Source: Bdellovibrionales bacterium RIFCSPHIGHO2_01_FULL_40_29 (GTDB taxonomy: Bacteria > Bdellovibrionota > Bdellovibrionia > Bdellovibrionales > Bdellovibrionaceae). Taken from it: 64,000 nt of DNA. The notes beneath the pieces were generated by a model. The model did not search any database. It worked only from the letters and a program-made list of their open reading frames with translations, and was not told the DNA's origin. The position numbers and the translations under genes were made by a program. The stretch's first letter is position 1, and every line of letters begins with the position of its first letter. This document shows, piece by piece, positions 28,196 to 37,098 of the stretch. Location: positions 532,424-596,423 of the forward strand of contig MEPU01000013.1 of the NCBI GenBank assembly GCA_001771815.1, written 5' to 3'.

Positions 28196-30010
28196 TTATT
28201 TTTTTAATGTTTTTAAGTAGGCTGGAAGAAGCTCATTTGCTTTTTCTTGCTGACTATTTAGAATCAGAGTTTTTATTAAAGTAGCATAGGCGTCAGAATA
28301 GTTTGGGTTCATTTTTATTGCTATTGTGAGGTAATCTATAGCTTCCTGATACTTATTCATTTCTAGGTAAATTGCTCCTGAATTGTGATAGGCCTCTGGA
28401 AAGTTTCGATTAAATGATAATAATTTTAAAATGATTTGTAGCGCTTCTGGCATCTTTTTTTGTTGGTAATATGCAGCGGACAGGTTGATATATGCGTTGC
28501 CAAAATAGGGATCAATCGCGATAGCCTTTTCAAAATTTTTCGCAGCTTCTGAAAAATCATTTTGAGTATTAGAGAGTACGCCGAGATTGTAATATGCAAT
28601 TTTGTTGTCTGGATTCAGCTCAAGTGCTTTATCCAAGTGCTTTTTTGCAAGATTGAAATTTTGTTTTTGGGTATAAATAGTTCCAGCATTTGCGTAAGGT
28701 TCGGAAAATGCAGGGTTAATTTCAATGGCGCGTTCAAAATGAGTTAATGCTTTTTCTAATTCATTTCTTTTAAAGTAAGCCGATCCTAAATTATTCTGAG
28801 CTACGCTTGAATTCGGATAAATTGAAGATGCATTTTCCCATAGAGTGACTGAGTTTTTCCAAACTTGTGTTTGCAAATAAGTTTTTGATGCATAGGTTAG
28901 TGCTAGTACGGCAACAAGAGGTATTGATAAAAGTTTAAAACGATTGAAGCTTATTAAATTCGAAATAGATATGACAATGAGGCCAATTAATCCAATGCTG
29001 GGTAAATACATAAATCGATCTGCAAAGATAAACTTGTTTCCAAAGGGAATAATTTGAAGTACTGGCACGATTGAGATTGCAAAAAAACTAGCCATAAAAA
29101 AATATATCCGTCGACTTGATTTGTCTACGTAGAACCGGTATGCAACAAATGTTAAAAACAAGGCCAGAATTAAAAAATCAATCCCTGTGGCAAGGGCGAC
29201 TTTCTTTTCGTAAAACACACTTAGATTCAGTGGGGCAAAAAGTTTACTTGTATAAAATGCAAATGCACTGAATGCATTATTGATTCCGTTTATGATTGAA
29301 AATGAGGGCGCTTTCGCCTGCCCCGGAGAGTTATGTAGCTGAAGGTGTATGATTGCAAAGGCAACCATTACCACAACGTAGGTCGCTAACTTCTTAACTA
29401 ACAATTTAATATTCTCACGATTGTAGATGCCAATTAGAAAAATAATTGCAGGCAGCGTGATTGCCATAAATTTAGAAAAAAGCGCAAGAGTAAAAAACAG
29501 TATACTCGCGATTAGTGTTTTTTTTGAATGCGAATGGCTGGTCTTGAAATAATAAATGAGCGATAGCAAAGAAAAGAACGTGCATAGCATATCTTTTCGT
29601 TGTGCCAACCAGGCTACAGATTCAACATGCAGAGGGTGGACACCAAAGACCAAGGCTATAACAAATGCAATTCCTTGGCTCGATGGCAACAGTAGGCAAA
29701 GTAAAATAAATACTAATCCTGTGTTAAAAACATGAAATACTAAATTTGTTATATGAAAGTAGTGAGGATTTAAACCATAAAAGTAATTTTCAATAGCAAA
29801 GCTCGTTGTGACAAGAGGAAGGTAATCCTCTGCATTTGTACTCGTAAATGTTTTTACTAAATTGAAATTAGTAATCAATGGATTTTCATAAATTAACGTT
29901 GGATCATCAAAATCAACAAATTCATTCTCAAAAGTTGTATAAAATGGAATTGCGCTAATGACGCATAATAATAAAATACAAACTCTAAAATCTAAAAAAA
30001 AGTTTCGCAT
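28196..30010 (-). CDS. TMTC-like membrane glycosyltransferase with TPR tail (subtype A)
   Basis: 604 residues. The first loop FVDFDDPTLIYEN (Asp35, Asp36), HPLHVESVAWLAQRKD, and IIPFGNKFIFADRFMYLPSIG mirror the paralogue at 22719. The C-terminal third holds about six TPR units (SSVAQNNLGSAYFKRNELEKA and onward). The start at 30010 is supported by alignment of the N terminus with that paralogue. The ATG itself lies inside the descending arm of a terminator hairpin at 30001-30037 and has no recognisable ribosome-binding site, so its expression may be controlled at the RNA level. Acceptor and sugar are unknown. Confidence 0.76.
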   Translation of the reverse strand: MRNFFLDFRVCILLLCVISAIPFYTTFENEFVDFDDPTLIYENPLITNFNLVKTFTSTNAEDYLPLVTTSFAIENYFYGLNPHYFHITNLVFHVFNTGLVFILLCLLLPSSQGIAFVIALVFGVHPLHVESVAWLAQRKDMLCTFFSLLSLIYYFKTSHSHSKKTLIASILFFTLALFSKFMAITLPAIIFLIGIYNRENIKLLVKKLATYVVVMVAFAIIHLQLHNSPGQAKAPSFSIINGINNAFSAFAFYTSKLFAPLNLSVFYEKKVALATGIDFLILALFLTFVAYRFYVDKSSRRIYFFMASFFAISIVPVLQIIPFGNKFIFADRFMYLPSIGLIGLIVISISNLISFNRFKLLSIPLVAVLALTYASKTYLQTQVWKNSVTLWENASSIYPNSSVAQNNLGSAYFKRNELEKALTHFERAIEINPAFSEPYANAGTIYTQKQNFNLAKKHLDKALELNPDNKIAYYNLGVLSNTQNDFSEAAKNFEKAIAIDPYFGNAYINLSAAYYQQKKMPEALQIILKLLSFNRNFPEAYHNSGAIYLEMNKYQEAIDYLTIAIKMNPNYSDAYATLIKTLILNSQQEKANELLPAYLKTLKK

Positions 30011-30037
30011 ATTTTAAAATTAAGAATATGCGAAACT
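29994..30037 (-). terminator. Rho-independent terminator containing the next gene's start codon
   Basis: On the minus strand AGTTTCGCATATT (30037-30025) pairs perfectly over 13 bp with AATATGCGAAACT (30013-30001), loop 11 nt, followed by eight T (30001-29994, the first shared with the stem). It lies downstream of the 1473-residue protein gene. The ATG of the TMTC-like gene (30010-30008) is in the second arm. Confidence 0.8.
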
Positions 30038-30056
30038 TTAATTATTGTATTGTTAA

Positions 30057-30082
30057 TTGGGGTTTGATGGATCAAGCCCCAA
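30057..30082 (-). other. Stable hairpin downstream of the RCC1-repeat gene
   Basis: TTGGGGTTTGAT and ATCAAGCCCCAA form a 12-bp stem with one G-U/T-G type mismatch and a 2-nt centre. It has no T tract of its own but precedes the terminator at 29994-30037, giving two hairpins in tandem behind the large secreted protein gene. Confidence 0.6.
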
Positions 30083-30107
30083 CGATAGTCTAGGAACTGT
30101 TTTTTTA

Positions 30108-33100
30108 CTAAAATGATATATTAATGTTTCCCCAACATCGCGCCTGTGAATTCACAATAACGCATGTATGACCTATACCACCACTAAGCTTGCTTGCACC
30201 GTTGGTATTAATTGCATCAACTGGAATATTACTATTTATTGTGCTACCATCTCCAAGTTGTCCGTTACTATTAGCTCCCCAGCACTTCATAGCCCCATTA
30301 TCTACAACGCAAGTGTGATAAAAGCCAGAGGCGAGATAACTGACGTTTGAGCTTACTCCTGTAACCAATGTTGGAATTTGTGTGTCAATATTATTTCCGT
30401 TTCCGAGTTGTCCGTTATAATTAGCTCCCCAGCATTTTAAAGATTCATTCATAAGCGCGCATGTGTGCGAAAACCCACCTGTTATTGTTGTAACACTACT
30501 ACTCATGCCCACCACTGTCATTGGACTATAAATAGCTGATCCATATTTTTTTTCAGCGGCTTGTCCATAATCATTGAGACCCCAGCATTTTGCAGCGCCC
30601 CCTGTAATTACGCAAACGTGATTTAGACCAGAGCTAATCGCAGAGATCACGGGTTGTTCGCCCTGAAAATTAACATCCACAGGAACAGTGCTTGAGACGC
30701 CTGTACCATTACCTAATTGGCCATGTCGATTCCAGCCCCAGCATTTCGCACGACCGTTTACAATAGCGCAACTGTGATTTGAACCAACTGCTATTGCAGT
30801 TACACCACTTTCTAATCCGACCACTGCAACTGGGATGGGACTATTCGTATTTGTGCCATCGCCAAGTTGTCCATTTGCATTGCTTCCCCAGCATTTTGCT
30901 GCTCCATTTACAATTGCGCAACTATGGTGAAAACTTACGCTAATGGCAGTAACATTTGAGTCAAGACCGTAAACCTGATTGTCTGTATTTGCTCCTACAC
31001 CCAGTTGGCCGCTGCTATTATTTCCCCAACACTTTGCTCCGCCATTAACAACGGCGCATACGTGATTGTATCCTGAGCTAACATCTGTAACTCCTGTGTC
31101 AGCGACGGGAATTTGTAAATTAACCTCCACAGGCACAGCAGCATTCCCCCAGCTATCAACAGCTTCAACAATCACAACTCCGTTTTGCGGAACAGGAATT
31201 GTAACTTCGAAACTAACTCCGTTTAATGCGAAGGCAACAGGTACGACTTGTCCCTGAACTTTCACGGTTGATGAAGGATCTGTGACGTAACCTTTTACTA
31301 AAACGGTATCGGTCACAGCTTGTTGATCAACTGGTGCGGACAATGTGATGACTGGGGCATTTCGTTTTGGAAATCCAGGGACTGTAATTGGTGAACATTT
31401 TGAAATAATTGAGGTCAGGAACGTGGTTGGTGATCCGCCATTGTATGCTGGCAAGAAGATATCGCTGAAAGACAAGCTGTTGACCATATTGCAATCTATG
31501 CTGTCATCGATATGTATATCGGTTGGTAGTCCGCGCGGATCTGCTTGATTTTCGCAGAACCATAGATTTGGCATTTGACTGCAAAAGTAACCATCGTCAT
31601 GTGAAGATCCGCCGTCGCTGTTTCCGCCATCATCATCGCCACTGCAGTCTTCCCACCAGTCGCAGTCACTTCCGTCGCCGCCTCCACCACCGCCCCAGTT
31701 GTCGCCACCGGGTAAGCTGCCAATGTCACCAGTATCTGGAGTGAAGGAAATATCAGTAGGTACTTCGAAGACAGGAATTTTTGGAATAGAATATTCTTTG
31801 CAAACGGGAGTGTCTTTTAAGGCCGGACGATCGCAAAGTTCTTTACATGCGGCTTCTTCTAGAAGAAATTGACCAATTGGTGAGCCGAGAACTTCGCCTA
31901 AACCAGGTATGACAAAGTTCGATAAAAATGGAAGTAACGTAACCATGTCTTGGCACGTTAATCCTGAATCATCAAAGCCTGTGCAAATATTGATTCGCTT
32001 AATTAAAAAACTTTGAATAGCTGGATCTAAACCTGGAATCGAACGAATAAGTAATGGCTCTGGATAACTACCCATGAGCAATCTGAAATAAAGTCGGCTG
32101 CTAGGGCAATCGGTATCAGGCATAAAATTATACCCTTTACAGACAGCTAGGTACCCGGCTTTCACATAATTTAATTTCTCATCCACATCGCCAATAAAAT
32201 CTTGAACGCCTTTAATATCAGGAATTTTCGGTTGATATGATTTAGGGAATTTCTTCAAATATGGTTGTGGATCCACAGTAGTAATATTTCTTAAGTTGTC
32301 AGAAAATTCTGTGGAATCTTCAAAAATAGTGTCTAGCGCCGCACAAATATCGCCGCCAGCACCGCCAGAAAAACCAGGTCCAAAATCAACACGACGGCCA
32401 GGGTATGCAGGCTCTAGAATGGGCGCGGGGTAGTTCACAAGATCCTCGGGTAATAACTGTAGGACGCGAGCATATGTTGAGACTGTTCCACTATTTCCAA
32501 ATTTATCTGTGCCTTCAAACTGAAGTTGAAAACGGCCATCCTGTGGAGCATCAAAAACACCGCTGAATGATTTTCCATCAGGTCCAATATTTATAGTCTG
32601 ACCATTTAAAGTTATTCTTGAAAGAACCTGATCCGAAGTTCCTGATACGGGTATTGAAATTTTATTTGTTAAAATATCAACGCTGTCTGGATCTAAGGTG
32701 AGCTTTGGTTTTACAGTGGAATATTCAACAAAGTAGGATTTGCTTACTGTTTTAGAATTTCCAGAAAAATCAGAAACAGATATTTGTAATGGCAGTTCGC
32801 CAGCTTGGTTGGCTTGAACTTGAGCTGAAATAGTCGAGGGTGCTGATATCACAGCAACAGTGCCATTGACTGTGGCAGAACTTAAGGCCTCATTAAAAAT
32901 GGCTGACACAGGGATTGTTAAAGGCAATTGATTTGTATAAAATATTTTTTCATTGAGTGGATCAAGGGATACCAATTCTGGAGCCATTGAATCGACATGA
33001 ATAATAAAATCTTTTGGTAATGACGCGTTTCCAGCGGCATCCATAGTAAAAATAGAAACAGAATTCGCCCCTTCGTGAAGACCACTGAGAGTGTATTGAA

Positions 33101-34529
33101 TATTTTTTAAGTCAGTAGAAAATACTTGAGCATCGTTTACTTTAATGACGGTCGAGGTAGGTATTCCTGATTCTATAGTCGCAGAGAATGTATAGCTTAA
33201 TTGATTTATGAATAAAGAGTCGCCAACGGCAGTGATGATTCGAGGTTTTTCAGTCCAGTAAATAGTATTTATAGTCGAAGTGGAATTGGTAATATTTCCT
33301 GCCAAATCTACAGCTTGAAGCTGGATTTGTTGCAGACCATTTGAAGATATTTGTAAAGAGCTAGAAATTTCTTTTTTGTCACTGGATAAATTTGCAGCTA
33401 CGCCATTGATTGATGCGGACTGAAGCTCTTCATTGTATTTTGCAGAGAAATGCAAAGAATAGGGAAGGGTATTCGTATAAAAAGACTGATCCGCATTAGG
33501 AACCACAGAAAGTAGTGTCGGTTTAACAGAATCAAGAAAAATGTTGAACACAGTTTGGCTGCGATTCCCAAAGCTATCGATCGACTGAAACTCAACAACA
33601 TTTAAACCTTCTTGGGAAATGCTGAAACCACCGCCTTGTTTAGAATTGGTTTGACTTAAAGGCCCATTATTCACTTTAAATATAGTCGAGACTCTCGAAT
33701 CATCTAAAATTTTAATTTCATAGTTTTTAATATTTGTTGGATTTCCAGAAGGCATTGGTTCTAAAGTGAGTACTGGTGCGACTGTTTCACGAATTAAGTG
33801 AACATCTTGGATTTCAAGTTTGATTTCATTATATTTTTTTGAAGCAAAATTAATTCTTAACTGATTTGCAGATTCTAAAGAAATGAATTTTTCAATAATC
33901 ATGGTGTTTTCTGATATTTCACCAGTGCTAAATAGATTTATATCGTTAATATCTGCTTCTAAACTAAATGTGTTCAATTCGGTTTGAATATTGAATAGAT
34001 TTAAAAAATAAACGAGTATGTTTTGCGCTGTATTTGTTGTTTTTGTTCGAGTCAATACTAATTTGTAGACATGATCAGTGGCCAAGGCAGACGCCGAAAA
34101 AGAATATTTCTTTTTATCAACTTGGATAGGGCCGAAAACAGTGGCTGCATTTGTCATTTTAAAATCAGGATTGACTGTGATTTTTTGCGAATAGTATGAG
34201 ACCGCATTCTTATTGTCCCAAACTTTAATCGATATTTGAAATTCAGAAGCCAAATTGAAATATGGAAAAAGACGATTGTATGTGTGTGTGGTATCAAGCC
34301 CAGTTGATATAAAACCATCTCCAAAATTAACTTCAGTTCTAGAAATAGTGCCATCAGGATCATTGGATTTTTCAATATTAACGCGAATGGATCCTAAATC
34401 TGTAGGAGACACCAGCGTAATGTAAGGTTTGATTATGGGTAATTTATTTGTTTGAGCTTGCGCAACCAATGTCAATGGCAGCAGCAGGCTGACAAAAAAT
34501 AACATCTTCAAGCTATTAGAAAAAAACAT
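30108..34529 (-). CDS. Very large secreted protein with PKD/Ig-like repeats and a seven-repeat RCC1 propeller
   Basis: 1473 residues with a signal peptide (LLLPLTLVAQAQ). A PKD-like domain lies at about 35-120 (SNDPDGTISRTEVNFGDG). Several Ig-like units (about 260-690) repeat LDSVKPTLLSVVPN- or VDSMAPELVSLDPL-type seams. A Cys-containing region and a Gly/Asp-rich low-complexity stretch (about 975-1030) follow, then another Ig-like unit. The last about 290 residues hold seven RCC1 repeats of the form SGYNHVCAVVNGGAKCWG..GQLG, enough for one closed seven-bladed propeller; each repeat has two cysteines. Surface adhesion or prey/substrate binding is inferred. TMTC-like enzymes flank it on both sides. 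Confidence 0.82.
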   Translation of the reverse strand: MFFSNSLKMLFFVSLLLPLTLVAQAQTNKLPIIKPYITLVSPTDLGSIRVNIEKSNDPDGTISRTEVNFGDGFISTGLDTTHTYNRLFPYFNLASEFQISIKVWDNKNAVSYYSQKITVNPDFKMTNAATVFGPIQVDKKKYSFSASALATDHVYKLVLTRTKTTNTAQNILVYFLNLFNIQTELNTFSLEADINDINLFSTGEISENTMIIEKFISLESANQLRINFASKKYNEIKLEIQDVHLIRETVAPVLTLEPMPSGNPTNIKNYEIKILDDSRVSTIFKVNNGPLSQTNSKQGGGFSISQEGLNVVEFQSIDSFGNRSQTVFNIFLDSVKPTLLSVVPNADQSFYTNTLPYSLHFSAKYNEELQSASINGVAANLSSDKKEISSSLQISSNGLQQIQLQAVDLAGNITNSTSTINTIYWTEKPRIITAVGDSLFINQLSYTFSATIESGIPTSTVIKVNDAQVFSTDLKNIQYTLSGLHEGANSVSIFTMDAAGNASLPKDFIIHVDSMAPELVSLDPLNEKIFYTNQLPLTIPVSAIFNEALSSATVNGTVAVISAPSTISAQVQANQAGELPLQISVSDFSGNSKTVSKSYFVEYSTVKPKLTLDPDSVDILTNKISIPVSGTSDQVLSRITLNGQTINIGPDGKSFSGVFDAPQDGRFQLQFEGTDKFGNSGTVSTYARVLQLLPEDLVNYPAPILEPAYPGRRVDFGPGFSGGAGGDICAALDTIFEDSTEFSDNLRNITTVDPQPYLKKFPKSYQPKIPDIKGVQDFIGDVDEKLNYVKAGYLAVCKGYNFMPDTDCPSSRLYFRLLMGSYPEPLLIRSIPGLDPAIQSFLIKRINICTGFDDSGLTCQDMVTLLPFLSNFVIPGLGEVLGSPIGQFLLEEAACKELCDRPALKDTPVCKEYSIPKIPVFEVPTDISFTPDTGDIGSLPGGDNWGGGGGGDGSDCDWWEDCSGDDDGGNSDGGSSHDDGYFCSQMPNLWFCENQADPRGLPTDIHIDDSIDCNMVNSLSFSDIFLPAYNGGSPTTFLTSIISKCSPITVPGFPKRNAPVITLSAPVDQQAVTDTVLVKGYVTDPSSTVKVQGQVVPVAFALNGVSFEVTIPVPQNGVVIVEAVDSWGNAAVPVEVNLQIPVADTGVTDVSSGYNHVCAVVNGGAKCWGNNSSGQLGVGANTDNQVYGLDSNVTAISVSFHHSCAIVNGAAKCWGSNANGQLGDGTNTNSPIPVAVVGLESGVTAIAVGSNHSCAIVNGRAKCWGWNRHGQLGNGTGVSSTVPVDVNFQGEQPVISAISSGLNHVCVITGGAAKCWGLNDYGQAAEKKYGSAIYSPMTVVGMSSSVTTITGGFSHTCALMNESLKCWGANYNGQLGNGNNIDTQIPTLVTGVSSNVSYLASGFYHTCVVDNGAMKCWGANSNGQLGDGSTINSNIPVDAINTNGASKLSGGIGHTCVIVNSQARCWGNINISF

Positions 34530-34706
34530 GGTGGTCCCTTCAGTAGACGTGAACTAAGCTCTTTGATTTCGGCGAACAAACATATTTACTTTAATTAAAA
34601 ATCTAATAGAGTTGATCGCTGTATTAAAGTGAGTCGTTTATTTGCATGATTACTGGGCGCAAAGTATTTGTTGAATATAAATGCCACTAAATTAAGATGA
34701 TTTAGT
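34530..34706. other. Divergent intergenic region
   Basis: 177 nt between the 1473-residue protein gene (minus) and a TMTC-like gene (plus). It must hold both promoters. No clear -35/-10 pair, hairpin or RNA gene was identified by eye. Confidence 0.5.
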
Positions 34707-36287
34707 ATGAATTTTAAGCTCAGTTCAATTTTGATTTTTCTCATTTTCACCCTGGTTGGATTTGCATTATATCTTCCGTCATTAAATTATGGATTCTATT
34801 TGGATGACAGTTTTCAAATTGTCACTAATCGATTAGTTCATGATATTTCAAGTTGGTATTTGAATTTTACGCGATCGACAGTTGATCAAGGCGGTAGCGA
34901 AGCGCCGGGTGGAATTTACTACAAACCAATAATGATGATAGCTTATAGTCTTCTGTGGAACATAACCCCGAACGAGACAATATCATTTCGGGTCTTCCAG
35001 TTGATTTTGCATGCGGCCAACGCATCTATGATTTTTATTGTATTTAAGAATTTATTTTCAAAAGAAAGAATTATATTTTCACTTTTAGTTGGCTTTATTT
35101 TTTTTTTGCATCCCATGAACTCAGAGGCTGTCGTTTTTATAGCGGATTTGCAAGAGCCATTGTTTTCCTTTTTTGGATTGATTGCACTACTTATTTTAAT
35201 CAAAAGTCAGAGTAAATATTCTGTGTATTTGGCTTCTATTTTCTTGTTAGGCAGCGTTCTTAGTAAGGAAAGTGGACTGTTATACATACTGGTATGCTGT
35301 ACTTATTATTTGCTTTTTAAAAAAGATCATTGGTGCCATTTGATTGTTTCATTGGTCGTTGTAGCTGGAGTTTATTTTACGCTTAGATTTGGGTTTGCTG
35401 AATTAAATGCTGTTCATAGCAATACTATGCAAATTTCTAGAGCAGATTTTTTAACGCGTCTTATGACCATGCCCAAAGTTTTAGTTCACTACATTCATTT
35501 ATTTTTTTGGCCTCAAGAAATTAGCCTGACTCAAGATTGGATAGTAAAACGAATCAGTATTCAGGATTTTTGGTTGCCGTTGATCGAAGTCATCGCCATT
35601 GTTTGCCTGTCACTGGTTTATATAGCAAGAACCAAAGACAAGGTATTTATATTGTTTTTCTTGTGGTTCGGGTTTGGATGGGGGCTTCACAGTCAGTTGA
35701 TACCATTGGATGGGACTGTGTCCGACCGATGGTTCTATTTTACGATGGTCGGATTTTTAGGAATGATGATGACTTTTATTTCGAGTGAATTTCGTATTCA
35801 GTTGTCTCGAATCCTGCTGATGGGGGCGTTGCTATTAGCGGGGCTTACACTGCGCACTCATGCGCGTATTTTAAATTGGAAAGACCCGTTGACGTTGTAT
35901 ACGCATGATCTGACTGTTGATCCCGAATCTTTTTACTTAAATAATAATGCAGGCATCGAGTACTTCAATACCAAGAGGTACAAGCAGGCCATTCCCTATT
36001 TTGAAAAAACAGTTCTTAACACAGTTGAAAAAAGCAGAGAATGGTATGCCGGAGTAGCCAATTTAGGGGCTATCTATTTATTTTTAGGTCAATTGAATGA
36101 GGCTGAAGGTTTTTTAAGAATAGCGATTGTTAATGGTGATGTGAAAGCCTACCGAGCTTATGCGGGAACTTTGTTGGAGCTGAATAAGAAAAAAGAATTC
36201 TTTGAATTTCTTGAAAAAATCGCTTTGATTAAGTATCCAAACGATCCCGTTTTGATAAAACTAAAAAATTCAACCGGTGGATCTTGA
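34707..36287 (+). CDS. TMTC-like membrane glycosyltransferase (subtype B)
   Basis: 526 residues, ATG start. The first loop is GFYLDDSFQIVTN (Asp33, Asp34), then HPMNSEAVVFIADLQEPLF, and FFWPQEISLTQDW as in the paralogue at 26537. About ten membrane helices are followed by two or three degenerate TPR units (SFYLNNNAGIEYFNTKRYKQA and onward). It is the only member of the set on the plus strand and diverges from the 1473-residue secreted protein gene. A protein or surface-glycan glycosyltransferase role is inferred from the GT-C fold marks. The downstream neighbour is the convergent mntA-like gene. Confidence 0.75.
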   Translation: MNFKLSSILIFLIFTLVGFALYLPSLNYGFYLDDSFQIVTNRLVHDISSWYLNFTRSTVDQGGSEAPGGIYYKPIMMIAYSLLWNITPNETISFRVFQLILHAANASMIFIVFKNLFSKERIIFSLLVGFIFFLHPMNSEAVVFIADLQEPLFSFFGLIALLILIKSQSKYSVYLASIFLLGSVLSKESGLLYILVCCTYYLLFKKDHWCHLIVSLVVVAGVYFTLRFGFAELNAVHSNTMQISRADFLTRLMTMPKVLVHYIHLFFWPQEISLTQDWIVKRISIQDFWLPLIEVIAIVCLSLVYIARTKDKVFILFFLWFGFGWGLHSQLIPLDGTVSDRWFYFTMVGFLGMMMTFISSEFRIQLSRILLMGALLLAGLTLRTHARILNWKDPLTLYTHDLTVDPESFYLNNNAGIEYFNTKRYKQAIPYFEKTVLNTVEKSREWYAGVANLGAIYLFLGQLNEAEGFLRIAIVNGDVKAYRAYAGTLLELNKKKEFFEFLEKIALIKYPNDPVLIKLKNSTGGS

Positions 36288-36339
36288 GCTTTGATTGAAC
36301 TCGAAGAAGCACAACCAATCGCCTATGTTTTACAGTTTT

Positions 36340-36648
36340 TTAAAATTTAATGGCATATTCCATAATGGATACTAAAAAATCATCCGATCGAAGTTCTTCA
36401 GGAGTAGCCACAGTAATATCTATCTTTTGCTCAGGGATACTTTCGAAAATTTTTTTTCGAATTACAGTTTTTTGATCAGCAACTGAAGATTTTTGTGCAG
36501 TTGAAACCACCACTAGTAAATCAATGTCGCCACCTTTTTTATTGTCATCCACACGACTGCCGAATAAATATAATTCATATGGGTGATCGGCCAATACTAC
36601 AGAAAAGGCAGACTTAATAGAGGCTACTTCTTTGTGGCTAAGTCTCAT
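36340..36648 (-). CDS. MntA-like minimal nucleotidyltransferase (antitoxin of HEPN/MNT pair)
   Basis: 102 residues. The nucleotidyltransferase motif LFGSRVDDNKKGGDIDLLV gives Gly30, Ser31, Asp41 and Asp43 (GS-x9-DxD), with a third acid in KIDITVA. In characterised pairs such as MntA/HepT this enzyme adds AMP units to a Tyr of the HEPN toxin and so silences it. The start overlaps the end of the HEPN gene by 11 nt, so they are co-translated. Length is typical of the family. Confidence 0.88.
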   Translation of the reverse strand: MRLSHKEVASIKSAFSVVLADHPYELYLFGSRVDDNKKGGDIDLLVVVSTAQKSSVADQKTVIRKKIFESIPEQKIDITVATPEELRSDDFLVSIMEYAIKF

Positions 36649-37072
36649 GATTTATTTTTTGCGGTAAGGCAAATAATAGCGGTGAAAATTTACGAAATTT
36701 TTCAAAAATTTTTTCTAAATCTTGATCGCTGTATTCATGCACAGTTGCGGTTCTTAGTTCGCGAATTTCCATCCATTGTATCACATTTTCGATAAGACCA
36801 AGTTTTTCCGCGCGATTAAGTTGGTCGACAAAGCCGCCGTCAAACGCTGGATCATCATTAAGAACTTGGGCTTTAATGTATTTACTTAAAAAAATATCAG
36901 ATGTTCGAGCAAATCGTGACGCAAAGCTGTCCCATGATTCAAGTTCGGCATCAGTCATTTGATTTGGATTTAGGGGCATTTTAAGCGTTCTGTTATAGCT
37001 ATATTCTAAATACTTTAATGATTTAACAATTTTGGAGTAATACAAACCTGCGAGATTTTTATTTCTAGTCAC
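36638..37072 (-). CDS. HepT-like HEPN-domain protein (HI0074 family), putative RNase toxin
   Basis: 144 residues, GTG start, all helical. The HEPN catalytic motif is RTATVHEY (Arg107, His112, Tyr114), matching RX4HXY, where Arg and His cleave RNA and Tyr is the AMPylation target in known pairs. The ESWDSFASRFARTSDIF and LNRAEKLGLI segments match the nucleotidyltransferase substrate-binding protein family. It overlaps the MntA-like gene downstream and starts 26 nt after the ATPase stop, so a three-gene transcript is likely. Confidence 0.87.
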   Translation of the reverse strand: MTRNKNLAGLYYSKIVKSLKYLEYSYNRTLKMPLNPNQMTDAELESWDSFASRFARTSDIFLSKYIKAQVLNDDPAFDGGFVDQLNRAEKLGLIENVIQWMEIRELRTATVHEYSDQDLEKIFEKFRKFSPLLFALPQKINHET

Positions 37073-37098
37073 AGCAAAATAATAACAATAACTTACCG

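Noticed and set aside
31496..31744. Short open frames over the Gly/Asp-rich stretch of the RCC1-repeat gene
   Set aside because: They reflect low-complexity GGN/GAY codons read in other frames and show no independent gene features.
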